DNA of 64,000 nt from Brachionus rotundiformis (lineage: Eukaryota; Rotifera; Eurotatoria; Ploima; Brachionidae). The notes below the pieces were generated by a model that did not search any database, had not been told where the DNA came from, and saw nothing but the letters and a program-made list of their open reading frames with translations. Below, piece after piece: positions 25,182 through 37,449 of the stretch. The stretch spans positions 4,998,821 through 5,062,820 of the forward strand of contig JAESIW010000020.1 in the NCBI GenBank assembly GCA_016802295.1, in the 5' to 3' direction. How positions within the stretch are numbered: the first letter of the stretch is position 1; every line of letters begins with the position of its first letter. Position numbers and translations under genes: made by a program.

Positions 25182-27820
25182 TTAAACATTTTCATTAATT
25201 GACTCATTAATCTCCGTTTTTTTGCTTTCTATTTGTTTTGATTGAACGGTCTGTTCTATTATGCTCTTTTTGACAACATCCTTCCAATCTTTGCGCGATA
25301 TTCTCCAGCAAACACAATGATTGTCAACTTTTAATGAAAATTCTGGCTTGTATGGTTTACGATTGGAGTCATTGCCGATACATTCTAAAGGATCTTTTTC
25401 ATCATCATTTACTAATGCGTCCACTCCATAGTACGAAAAAAGACCTGCATTTATTTGGTATCCTTCACTGCCAACCTGAAGTGTTGCATTTCCATCCAAT
25501 ATGGTGATAAAATAATCACTTTCAACACCAAACTGGTACAAATATTCATCATTTCCAGACAAGTTTCGCTTTTCAATGGTAAAATCTGGTTTAGCCAAAA
25601 GTGCCTCAAGCAGTTTCGGGCTAATAAATTGTTTTGTGAATGGTCTTACACCTTTTGGTAAATTTTGCAATAAAATTTTCAAAAAATTAAACTGTTTAAA
25701 TCAAAATACTTGATGACAAGAAATGAAATAAAGCTTTTCTAATCTGAGGTGATATTAATGGTCTATTAGAATGATCTTCTTCGATAAAAATATTCAAATT
25801 TTCATTAGAAACAGTGCAATTAGCAAGCTTTCCTTTCAGTAATTCGCGAGTTTCTAAAATTTAATGCTAAATTAACAATTAAATTTAAAAATTCCAAATC
25901 ACTTTTTTTTCTTCTTTCTCTTTTGGTGTCAGCTTCATCTTTTATATCACTTTGAACCAATTCTTCAATTATATTTTCAAATGTACAAATACCAACTGCT
26001 TCCAATGCAGCTTTATCTTGGCTATCGAAGTTGGCATCATTGCTGTAAACAAAAGCCATGTGCGAATCACCTTTTCTAAATTTGTCAAACATGAACGTCA
26101 GTTTATCTTCCAATTTGCACTTAAGAATTCGATGCTTATAATATTCAATTACTGCTCTGAGAGGAACTTTATCCGCTGGATCATTCAATAACAGATCTTG
26201 GATAAGAATCATTCCAACCAAATAATCTCTGAATTAAAAAATGTTTTAATTTTTGATTATTTTTACCAAGGTTTTGTGGAAATGGTCATATAATCAAGTA
26301 TCATTTTAAGTTGAGGAGATTTACATATTAATAATTTTGACAAAATTAATTTTGAATAAACAGCTTCGAAAATCAATTTTGAAAATTTCTAATTAACTAA
26401 AGATCTTTTTTTCCTTAATCAACTAAAATCTTGCATAATTTTAAGGAAAACCATTTAACTCTTTAACAAAAATATCAATTTTAAATATTTACTTTGAACC
26501 CTCATAAACCGGAATTCTAGAATAGCCTTGATGAAGTATAAGTTTAAAAGTTTCAAAATCAAGAATTGAATTAATATCCAGAGAAAACACATCATTCAAT
26601 GGTACCATAATATCTTTAACAACTTTATCTTTAAAATCTAAAGCACCGGTCAAAATTTTAAACTCTGTTTCTTCGATTCCTTTTCCATCTTTGGCTTGTT
26701 TCATCAATTCACGAACCAAATCTCTATTATATGTAGACGCAATTTCTTTGCCAAGAAAAAAGTCCAATATTTTGCTCAGTGGATATGAAACAATAAATGT
26801 CAAATAAACCATAGAATGTGTTATAAATCTGGTATATGTTCCAACAGCTAGACCATGTCTTGAACAAATTGCTTGGGGTATTATTTCTCCAAAAATAACA
26901 ATTAACATTGTTGATCCAATGGCAGCAAATAATCCCTCTAAATAATTGCCAAGAATTAAAGTCGATGTTGAATTTACCAGAACATTTCCAATTAAAATTG
27001 TGCATAGCAATAAATTTCCCCGTTTTCGCAATGGAAAAATTTTGGCTGCATATCTTTTTTCTTTTTGAGTTCCAATTTTTTTAAGAATGTTCAATTCTGT
27101 CAAGTCCAGTGACATCAATCCCAGATTAAGTCCACTAAACAAGGCCGAGAAAAATAAAAGAATTAGATAGAATATGATGACCAAATAAATGGGTAGTAAG
27201 TCTTTTATTGTTATTATATGTCCGTACATATTGTCAATACCTTGATGAGAGAATTTAATTTCGTTCTTTTCATATGGTAAAGTGCTATTGTTTTTTGCAT
27301 ATCTTAGACAAGTGTAATACTTATCTGAACTATGAATTAGTTTAATATTTGCTTCACCTACAAGCAATGTTGTGTCTATTCCATTAAGTTGTTCATTTTT
27401 TCCTGATTGACGAGCTTTTCTTCGGCGAACATTTTCAGTATTCAAATCGTGGATTTTGGAGCGATCTTTTAAAAAATCAATCTTGAAAAGTGGTTGAGTA
27501 TCCGAATCTCGGCAGGATACTGGATTATTGGTAAAAAACACATATGAATTGCCAATTTGATTAAAATTACTAATTTTTTCATCAATTAAAATATAAAAAA
27601 GCATCTGTATTTCTTTATCTGCTTTAAAAACCCATCCTTTTTTCAATTCATTTGACAATGAATCCAATTCATTAAGAGTATAGGAATTGTCACCATTTTT
27701 CGGTGTCGAGTACAAAAGTTTCGGATAAGATATTTCTTTGAAATTAGTGGATCTTGTTTGATATACTACATTAAGAAGTATAAAAATTGTATGAATTATT
27801 GTGACCGATTTAAGTAACAT
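25182..27820 (-). CDS. CNNM: CNNM (cyclin M / ancient conserved domain) magnesium-transport mediator
   Basis: CNNM proteins sit in the plasma membrane and mediate Mg2+ efflux. Exons 27820-26493, 26228-25903, 25853-25710 and 25651-25182 join to 755 aa in frame. Domain order: signal peptide (about 1-24); extracellular region with N-glycosylation sequons; DUF21 membrane domain from about residue 210 (SGLNLGLMSLDLTEL, GNVLVNSTSTLILGN, FGEIIPQAICSRHGLAVGTYT); CBS pair from about 390 (IMVPLNDVFSLD, GYSRIPVYEGSK); cyclic-nucleotide-binding-homology domain near the C terminus (YLYQFGVESDYFITILDGNA). The third and fourth exons were found by matching phase and the expected family sequence (SPQIRKALFHFLSS then VRPFTKQFISPKLLEALL). 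The first intron is 264 nt; the others are about 50-58 nt. The match to CNNM2/CNNM4 is strong; a one-to-one ortholog cannot be set from sequence alone. Confidence 0.95.
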
Positions 27821-30800
27821 TCAATATAGAATAAAATATTATCTAAAAATTTAGATTTTAGGAATTTTTTTTAAATGAAAAATTATGCTAAATTTTCAAA
27901 AATATTTTTACCAAATTATTTTTGTTGATTATTTTATCTGAGCAAAATTAAATTGCTAAAAATAAATAAAACAGCACAAAAATTGGGTAAAGAACTGAAA
28001 AATCCATGCTAGCAAAAATAATTTAATGATTTTTTTTTGGTACAAAAAAATTACTTTTTTTAACTTTTCAAAAAGCACTCAAAACTTTAGAAAACATGTT
28101 TTATCTTTTAATTTTATATTTTAGATTAGAATTAAATATTATTATGCCTATTCTAAAATAAATTGGCTTGGAAATTAAAAAAAAATCCTTTTTTTTCTAC
28201 CTTTATCAATTTTTATTATTTTCTAAATAAATATAATATAAGTATCAATAAGCTAAGTAAAATTTTACTTTTTTTATATATAATTTATCAGCAATAATCT
28301 TTTTTAAATGAATTAAACAAATTCAAGATAATTCTTGAATAAAACATATCTCAATTTTCAATTTTTTATCTTAATCTTAGCATCATTTTGTCATGTTTAT
28401 CTTGTTGGAGAAACATTTATTTCTAAAGATTTTTTGTGTAGTTTAAAATTTTTTGAATGAATTATTTTTTTTAAGATAATAATTATTTGCAATCTAAATT
28501 CAAACTATAAATTATTAAACCAAAATTATTTATATTTTGAGTTGATTCCTTCTGAATAATATCAAAAACTTTGTTAATATTGAAAAACTGATGATCAAGG
28601 ATATTGTTCCAATGATGTTTAATTTTTAAGATATTTAATACAAGATAAATTTTAACAATTTTATAACATTATATTTCACATCAATATTAAACTTTCTTTT
28701 TTTGCAAACCCTTCGATGATAGCAAAATCTATTTAAATGTTTATAATTTGTTAAAATCGATGTTTATATAATGTATATTTTATTATTTTTCATTTACTGA
28801 TTGTTTATCATTTAGCAAATAAAAATTCATGCTGTAATCACAGATACTGTCTAAGTCGATTAATCATACATTCCCCGAAAATATTTTCATAATAAATAAA
28901 AATTTGAAAAAAAATAATAAATGTGATTTGTTATTAATAGACAATTAAGAAATATAATAATTCGAAATTAATTACATGCTGACAATCAACCTTTATTTTA
29001 AAAAATCAATTGAAAGATAAAAAACATTTCTAATTAAGATCAAATTTTATCAAATGTATAAACAAATAAATTATTAGTCTTAATAATGTTGAAGACGAAA
29101 ATCTCTTGTCTAACATTTTCTTCTCACATATCTAACAATCGAGATAGTAATTAATTATTTATAAGATTTAAACATATTAATATTTTTTTATAATTAAAAT
29201 GCTTATTTAATATCAAAACTTTTGAATTATTGTTAAAGATCTTATAGTTAAATAATAATAAATATTGTTTCGTTTGCATAGAATTAGTTTGTTAAAAAAT
29301 AATGTCAAAAATTAATTTTCAGTTTAAAAACAAAAAATATCTCAAATACTCAGATAATTATGAACTATAAAGTAGAAAATTAAAGTTAAGATTTAGCCAA
29401 AAGTATAAATATTTATTGCCTATTTTAGTCCGTTTTTTAGGAACCTTAATAAAAAAACAAATTAAAAATTAAATTTCTACAATAAGATTTTTCAAAATTA
29501 AAATTTAAAATTAGCTTATTATAACTAAAATTTTAAAATTAATGAAAGATTAAAATGCAAAAAAGTTTGCTAATTAGATAAATTTTGAGCCTTAATCATT
29601 AAGTAAAATTTAAGAAAAAATTAAAATTATATTTAAATTTTCAATTCATTTTTACTCAAACATAAATTACAAGATCTAATTAAAATATCCAATATTTCAA
29701 AGCATCAGGGAACAATTGAAATTTATGAATTGTTGAGTTAAATTTCTGGAATTATTCAGTTGTATAAGAAAAAAATAAAGAGAGTTTAAATTTTTCATAG
29801 ATGGCCTGAATTTTAAAGAGGAAATTAATTTAACAATAATAAAAGCTAATTTTAAATAAAGGGATTAGACTTTTCAAAATAAAGAAGAAACAAAAATTTC
29901 GCCTAGGAATTTTGAAAATTTATTATCATAATATTAAAAGCCAAAAAATTAAATGAATTTAAAAATATTACTTTTTTAATTGAGCGAAAGAGACAAATAT
30001 GTCATTATAATTTTACGATTTTTAGTTTTAATTTTAATTAGTAAGGATTTATTGACATTTTTTTTTTTAAATTTTATAAAATTTCCCTTCATTAGTTAAA
30101 AAAACATTTTAACCATTTCGTATTTTTAAGTAACATTACAACATTATCTTCAATTAATTTTTATATATTAAATATTATTTAAACTCTATGAATAGTTCTT
30201 ATGAGCATAAATAATTAATCGAATTTAATGTTAATTTGATATAATTTTGTAGTTTATTATCATCTATTTTATTCCAAACAATTTTCTCAAACTACAAAAT
30301 TTGCAACTCTTGTTCTTATATTAAGTTAAGCTTTATTAATATTCCCTTAATCAACGATTCGGCTCAAATTATCCAAAATATAAACTATGCATTTTTTAAC
30401 TTAAATTAATTGTTCGAAAATTATCTCCATCAAGATAAACCAAAATTCTGAAGTTAATTCATTTTTTATTTGAAAAGTTAATTCCTAAATTCTACTTCAT
30501 AAATATTTCAAAACATTTTTAAAACAAATTTTACTACTTTTATCTTTTCAAAATTTTTAATTAGTAAAGTTAAGAAAAATTATTTTTATTTCAAGAAAGT
30601 CAGACAAAAATAGATTAATTGTTTTTCTTTGGCTCGATTAAACACAGTGTTTATAAGCCTACTAAATGGAAAAAAATATTCTAGGAGATATAGAATACTT
30701 GGCCAGTGCAAATCATGCGCCTAGATTATAATAAATTAAAAATTAAAAAATATAGTTAAGAATTATTTTTAAACTCGAAATAAAAAGCCCTAGTCTTAGT

Positions 30801-32949
30801 AATCTCGATAAGGGCCTAGGCTTTTAAATACTATTTATAAACTAAATACTCGTTTGGATACTTTGTCTAATATTTATTTTCAAATTATCATGAGCAATTT
30901 TTAGAAATCAGATCGAAAATAAAAAGCTCTTAATCATGACATTTTGTCAAAAAATAATTGTCTGTATTTCATAACTAGTTAGAAAATTTAGGAAAATAAA
31001 TAAAAAATTGGTGAATTTTAATTAAATTTTTGGTTTTTTTATAATTCTTTAATCGATTCATATTTTATTTAACAATTTTCAATTTATTTTATTTAATCTG
31101 AACCTTTTGTTATTTGCAGTAAGAGATTAAGCATTCAGCTAATCTTTTTTTTAATTGAATGTTTTATCGATAAGGGATTTTTTATATAAACCTTTTTCAA
31201 TAATTTTAATTGACATGATGTTTGACAATTATTAAATTAAACCGAATAAGAGCTTATAAATAGATGACTTTTTAGGATTTAATTTTTTTAAGTGATATTT
31301 GTTTGCTGAAATGATTTAACAATCATTTTGTTTATTAAATTTCTTTTCTTACACAATATGATCGAAACAAAATAAGAAAATATTTTTTAAAAACAGAAAT
31401 TTTTATCTAAATTTTTATTATTATGCAAGTAAACTTTATATTTAAAAATAATAAGTTGAAGATTTAAACTTAATAAGGTGTCTTGGTACGAAATTAATTT
31501 TTTTTTGGATGATTCTGAGTTTTTAATGGCTAATTAATACAAATATTATCTTTATATATACCAAGTTATGGATTCTCTAAAAATTTAGTTCAATACATAT
31601 CTGAAAATTTGTTTATTTTTGTTTGATAATTCGACTAGGAAATTTTTTAAATTAAATATGAAAATTCCCTAGCTAGATTGTTTTCTCTATCAGTTATTTT
31701 TATCACAGTTATAGTTTTTTTTCATTTTTGTGAACGAGAATCGATTTCACCTTTAACAAATATTTGAATCGTACCTTTTTTTATGGTTTAAAACGAAACA
31801 CGAATGATATATATTTTGTAGTCTAAATTTTATGACATAATATAGAATTATAAATTTAAATAGATATTTTTTTACAATTGAATTTATTAAAGGTCTATTT
31901 AACCGCTTATTGCCATTTAGTTAAGCAGAAAATAGGATTCAAATAATCTAGAGAAATTTAATATTTAATTTAAGATATTTTTAGAAATCAAATTGACGCA
32001 CTGTATTGATCAATATAAAAACCCAAAAAGAAATTTAAGATCATTAAAAAGAGGCATAATAATTAAAAGCAAATAACGCTGTTTTTATTAACTATGGTAG
32101 AAATTCAAACACCTGAAGCATGCACACTGTTTTTTATCAAATTTAGCCCTTAATAGATTGATTTTTTAATAATTAAAAACATCGATTTATTCACAGAGAG
32201 TGGTTTTAATTTTTTTAGTAAATTTCAAAATGAGCGTATTTAATTTCCTTGTGAACAAATTTCCTGACGGATTCTATCCAAAACTAAGTTCAAGCTAATA
32301 AGAATTTTCTGAATAGCAAAAATTATATCTTTAAGGCAATTTTTAATTTTTATTTATTTTGTGAAAAAAGATGCATGTGGTTAATTTTTTGTATAGCTAA
32401 TTTAAGCCATGTGAAAAACATTATATTCCGCCTTGCTCACGAAATTCAATTAGCTACTGCATCAAAATCTCATGAAAATTGAATTAATTTCATTTGTATT
32501 GTAATTAGAGAAAAATCAATTTTAAAAAAGACTTGATTATGCATACCTGGTTTTTACACTCGAGAGCTAATTTAGGAAAATTTCAAAAATGGTTATATTT
32601 TATCAGAAAAGATTATCTTCAATATTCGAGCACAGAAATCTTAACTTAATAAGTTTAGTTTGTCTTAGTTGAACTTAACTGAGAAAGGATTAATACCAGG
32701 AAAACGAAATAAAAGAATGAAAAAATGAAGAAATAAAATCCTCTTAAGAATATAAGAGACACAAAAAGAAAAAAAGACAAAGATATATTTAGTTTAGTAA
32801 CAAGAAGAAAAATATGAAAAAAATCAATAATTTTCATTTGATTTTCACTGCAATTTTTATATTTTAATTTTATTTTCTTTTCTATAAGAATCATCTTATA
32901 AACAACTGAATACATTTTCTTTAAATTTACCAAATAGCTAGACAAAAGC
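27821..32949. other. Gene-free AT-rich block upstream of CNNM and PITPNC1
   Basis: This 5-kb region lies between two divergently transcribed genes, CNNM (-) and PITPNC1 (+). It should hold both promoters. I find no open frame, domain or structured repeat that I can support. Composition is strongly A/T with frequent homopolymer runs. Confidence 0.5.
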
Positions 32950-34438
32950 ATGCATTTAGTCGAGTATCGGATATGTCTACCTTTCACAGTCGAAGAAGTA
33001 AACAAAATAAAATTTAATTTTGTTTATTTTAAATTAAAAATTAATTCAAGTACAAAAGAGCTCAGTTATACATGATCGCTAGGCATTGCCACCAAGAGAG
33101 CGAAAATGGCGAAGGTGTTGAAGTGGTTAAGTATGAACCATGCGAGGATCCAGTGCATGGCAAGGGGCACTACACCGAGAAAAGAATACACTTGTACAAG
33201 TAAATGGTTCCTTAACATGGCAACAATCAGTTTTAATTTAAATTGTGTACTTTTTAAAGCAAATTGCCAGTGTGGATGCAGTCGATATTGCCAAATATTT
33301 TCTATGTAGAGGAAAAATCGTGGAATTACTATCCGTACACAGTGACAGGTTGGTTTATTAGACAACTATTTAAATATATCAAACAGAAATTAATATATCT
33401 ATTTAAGAATATGGTGTAAGTTTTACAGGGATCATTTAAAAGAAAACCTTTAGAAGAAAATTTTAAAGGCTTCTTTTTTGATAAAAAAAATCTTGATTTT
33501 TTTCCAAATAGTGCAGTTTTTTGCCTAAATTTCATATCAGCGTTGAGACCAAGTATGAGGACAATGATGGTCATACAGAAAATGTAAGCAAATTTGGTTT
33601 CAATTTTTTTAATTTATTAGCAATTTTTTGTTGATTTGAAATTTATCATCTCATATTGTTTTCCATTTTATTAAGTATAAAACTAAACAAAAAATTGAGA
33701 CTCTGATACCACGCAATTGATTTAAATTAATAAATTGATTGACATATGAAAAAATTTGTCAATTTGCATTTATATTTATGATTCTGTTCTAATTGAAAGC
33801 TTTTTATTTTATTTTAATAAAAAAATGACTAATTATTAAATTTCAGTCACATAATCTGTCACCAGAAGAGTTAAACACGAGAACAATAGATCATATTGAT
33901 ATCTCTACTGATCAAGTTTCGGAGCATAAATATAAACAGAATGAAGGTTTTTACTCTATTTTTCAAAATTAAAGTCACCTAATATTCTCTAAATCTAATT
34001 AAGATCCTAGTAAAGTGACCATTAAAAAAACAAATCCCAATAGAGGACCTTTAAGAGAAGGTTGGGTTAAAGAATGCAAAGACAACAATATTCCAATTAT
34101 GTGTTCATATAAAATAGTCAAAACAAAATTTGAAGTCTGGGGATTTCAGACAAAAGTTGAATCATGGGCCCAAAAGGTAATTTAAAATTTAGCTTGAAAG
34201 TTTATTGATGTATATTTAATTTTAGGCCATTAGAGACATTTTATTATTAGCCCATAGACAAGCTTTTTGCTGGATTGATGAATGGTACGATATGACTTAT
34301 GAAGACATAGTAAACTTTGAACGTGAAACGTACTCCAAAACTAATGATAAAGTCCTCAAAAATACCAAACACGATGCCAAAAATGAATCGTGTGAACCTA
34401 ACAGTGAAAATGAGAAAAATGAATCGGATTTCGATTGA
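32950..34438 (+). CDS. PITPNC1: Cytoplasmic phosphatidylinositol transfer protein, PITPNC1 / RdgB-beta type
   Basis: Class II PITPs move phosphatidylinositol or phosphatidic acid between membranes. Eight exons: 32950-32997, 33051-33199, 33260-33348, 33408-33415, 33512-33583, 33847-33946, 34004-34176, 34226-34438, giving 283 aa. The protein is a single START-like PITP domain over nearly its whole length. Signatures include YRICLPFTVEE, QLYMIARHCHQ, GEGVEVVKYEP, EEKSWNYYPYTVTEY, FLPKFHISVETKYEDN, PIMCSYKIVKTKFEVWGFQT and HRQAFCWIDEWYDMT. These match vertebrate PITPNC1 better than PITPNA/B or PITPNM. A short acidic tail follows, without the long C-terminal domains of RdgB. The fourth exon is only 8 nt and is needed to keep frame and supply EYG. 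The upstream ATG encodes the conserved family start. Confidence 0.95.
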
Positions 34439-34554
34439 AACATTTTTTTTAAACTTGTATTTATTTTAAAATCAAAATTGAAAAATGTATCTGTATTCTC
34501 TAAAAAGTTAAAATTGTAAATAATATTCATCATTTTTGTTTATATTTAAAATAG

Positions 34555-34560
34555 AATAAA
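34555..34560 (+). promoter_or_regulatory. Candidate poly(A) signal of PITPNC1
   Basis: An AATAAA hexamer lies 117 nt past the PITPNC1 stop and just before the stop of the convergent gene. In such an AT-rich genome this hexamer is common by chance, so this call rests on position alone. Confidence 0.3.
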
Positions 34561-34590
34561 ATTATACCTTGCTTAATTGAATTAATTAGA

Positions 34591-34901
34591 TCAAAATATT
34601 GGCGACGAAAATGATCCGGCTAGTCTTTGGAATTGAGTTAGTGCAATCCAAAGCGGTATTAATATTAAAATAATTCCAATTATTACAAGAATAAGCAAAA
34701 AAGAGTTTACTAAAAAAAGAATAAGAATCCACTTAAGATATCTATTCAGCCTTTTAAAATAGTAATTTAATACGAGTTAATAATTTATTAGATAAATAAA
34801 TATATTGTAATTAAAATTTACAAGTAATATAATCCGGTTTCTTTGGGAACATCAAAAGCACGCGCTTGCCATCTTCCTAAATTTCTGCAATTGAGCATCA
34901 T
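34591..34901 (-). CDS. Small putative single-pass membrane protein, unrecognised
   Basis: Two exons, 34901-34822 and 34750-34591, join across a 71-nt GTAAAT...AAAAG intron to a 79-aa frame. The N-terminal part is soluble-looking (CRNLGRWQARAFDVPKETG). It is followed by one long hydrophobic segment at about residues 33-62 (ILILFLVNSFLLILVIIGII) and a short tail ending SFSSPIF. I do not recognise the family. The gene is convergent with PITPNC1, 152 bp away, and lies 3' of GLOD4 on the same strand. Support comes from a good splice pair, in-frame joining and a clear transmembrane segment. It could also be the last two exons of a longer gene, because a CAG at 34885-34887 could be an acceptor. Confidence 0.5.
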
Positions 34902-35140
34902 TGAAAAAATTTCAAATTAAAAAAGTTAATTAATTGTTCAGCAATCTCAAATTTAGATTTCTTAATTTTATCATGCTAAAAATATTCTTTATTTAAAAAT
35001 AAAGCGAGTTGGTTTTCGTTATAAACCTAATTTTAAAATAAAAGGCTACACAAAAATATTTATAAAATGATATAGATTTATTCTAAGTCAAAAATTAAAT
35101 TTAATCATGAAATTTTCGGATTAAAATGAAAACAAATAAT

Positions 35141-36078
35141 TTATTTTTTTCTATTTTTCTTTTCATGCCATTCATCACTTTTATCTTCCCTGATTGCATC
35201 ATCTAAAAGCTTCTCTCCATTCGGATCTAATTGAGACAATTCTCTAAATTCTTGGTCACCAACAAAACAAATCTCATGACCATCCGGATCAGCTAGGATC
35301 ACAACTGATACCGTAGCTTTTCCTGGTGTATCAAGCTGAATATAAGGCGTCAAAACTGTGCACTGATTTTTTTCAATTTCAGCTTGTAATGACTTGAGCT
35401 CTTGAGTAGGACATGAAAAAGCCACGCGACCATAAGCTTTTGCATGATCTATTTTTGCCAGAGTAGTTTTTTTCAAGACAAGTTGGAAATTTAAATGGTC
35501 AAATTTTAATACAATATTTGACGAATCTTCGGTTTCCAGTTTGCCATTTAAAATAGTGTTCCAATAATTTTTAGATTTTTCTAAATTGGTCACGAATAGA
35601 GATAAAGCGGAAATAGAGTTTTCATTCGCTTCGCCCTTGCCAACTAGAAATGTGTAACCATCCGGATCCTGAATTTCATAAAATCCATCTGAGCTTAATT
35701 TTGATGAATATTCATTATTTTTAATATTCTCGAAAACACTGTTTGATTTGACTTTTAAATAATTGAAGTCATTTCCCCTTTCGTATGATCTAACTCCATA
35801 GTTATAAGTTAACTCGATCACGAAATTTGAATCTTCACTTCCATATCCTATCATAGTTTTGCTCCATTTTCCTATCATATCAAATGTAAATATATTTAAC
35901 TAATTTAATGTTTAAAATTATCACCATCATAGGGTCCATTACAAGCTGCATCGCATCCCTCACTAAATTCTTCGTGACGCAAGATTTTCATCTTCAAAAC
36001 ATTTCGGTAAAACTCAATTGTTTTTGTTCTACTTGATATTTTGAAGACAAAATGTAGTGGACGAATATTTGAAGGCAT
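35141..36078 (-). CDS. GLOD4: Glyoxalase domain-containing protein 4 (GLOD4)
   Basis: Two exons (36078-35925, 35871-35141) give 294 aa, close to the usual 298. GLOD4 is a two-module vicinal-oxygen-chelate fold protein of poorly defined function, reported in mitochondria and cytosol of other animals. The first module starts LHFVFKISSRTKTIEFYRNV with LRHEEFSEGCDAACNGPYDG and the intron right after it. The second carries DHAKAYGRVAFSCP, LDTPGKATVSVVILADPDGH and EICFVGDQEFRELS. The C terminus (LLDDAIREDKSDEWHEK) also matches the family. I start at the ATG at 36078 because MPSNIRPLHFVF aligns with the family start; a slightly earlier in-frame GTG has no support. Confidence 0.95.
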
Positions 36079-37449
36079 TTCAAGTATCACAAAATAAATT
36101 TCTAAATTAAAATTTAGCTGATAAAATTTGAAGCGAATTTTAAATTTTATAGAAAATTCTATTTGCTTTTAATTATGTAAACTAATATGAAGAAAATCGA
36201 GCTCATTTCACTCTGACTCGAAAAGATAACTTAAGTTTAACATTTTGAAAAGAATATATCTTTGATACACTAAAATATCACATCTTTATCTTTCAAAATT
36301 TTGAATTAATTCAATAAAATAATACTTATTTTTCATATATATTTATTTGATTTTCTTATATGAAAATAAATGTTTTTAAAAAATTAAGTTAACATGGCCT
36401 TTGATTGTAATGAAAAGCTATATTTTTCTTAATTCTTAAAAATGTTTAAATAAGGAAAATTTAAAAAAAATTAAACAAGTAAAAATTATCAAATGAATAA
36501 AACAAAATTCAGAAATTAAAAATAAAGATTATCATTAACAGAATTTCTTTAGTAAAATTACAATGAACATTCTGTTTGCTAGTTTTGCTATTAATAATTT
36601 TAAAATTAAAAAAATATATATTTAATGTTAAGATTTCTCATCAAATTTATCAAAAAAAAATAAAATAATTATTTAAATTTTAAACCGGCAATTTTGGAAA
36701 TATTCTAAATTTATTAATGGCAATTTCTGATAAGATTTCAAACTTTTACTCTGGTCTTTTGATTCTTAAAATATTGTAACGTATAATCTCAAATTTATAA
36801 TAATTTAGCTTTTTATTTATTTTTATTTAAAATATGGTTTGGAAGGTATCCAGACAGGTTGGTAAGACTTAGCCCTTCCTTTAAGCCCAATGAGTTCAAT
36901 AAATGGTTGTTTATTTTTTACAAAAAAGAGAATAAATAAATAAACTATAAATTTTGATTTTTAAACTATATAACAAAATATGTATATCACAAAGATTTTG
37001 AATTAAGAATTTTGAGTCATACTTTGTTTTAATGTAAACATGATTTTTTATAGATGATATCAAAACTTTGACTTTTAGTTCTGATCTATTGATTATTCGA
37101 TTATTTACAGAAGTTCAATCATTATGGACCTTTAACAGGAAGTGGAACTCACTTTGATATTTCTTTAAATAAGTCTATATTTAATTTAGACCATTTTATT
37201 AATAATAGTTTAGGTTCTATTAAGTAACAGTAATATTTAAAGCGTGCTTGGATATCATATTCTTGTTTGTTAACTAGGTTTAATTATCTTAAATGTTATA
37301 ATATAATTTGAATTAAATAATATCAAAAAATTAAAATTAAAGAGTTTTATTGAGTAATAGATAAACAAAAAGGTATGAATAAAAAATATATTAAATTTTA
37401 ATTTAAAAAAAAGCATAAATTAACCAAATGATTCATTTAAATTTAAATA
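36079..37449. other. Intergenic region between GLOD4 and the GPCR
   Basis: Divergent promoters of GLOD4 (-) and the GPCR (+) should lie here. One patch at 36838-36910 is of mixed composition and reads like a repeat fragment; it could be the 3' tail of a dispersed element on the minus strand. Nothing else stands out. Confidence 0.4.

Noticed and set aside
32655..33005. Minus-strand 116-codon open frame
   Set aside because: It overlaps PITPNC1 exon 1 on the opposite strand, is hydrophobic low-complexity sequence and has no splice or homology support.
36838..36910. Possible LINE 3' tail or coding remnant
   Set aside because: Only about 70 bp of mixed composition; no diagnostic motif and no second copy seen in the window.
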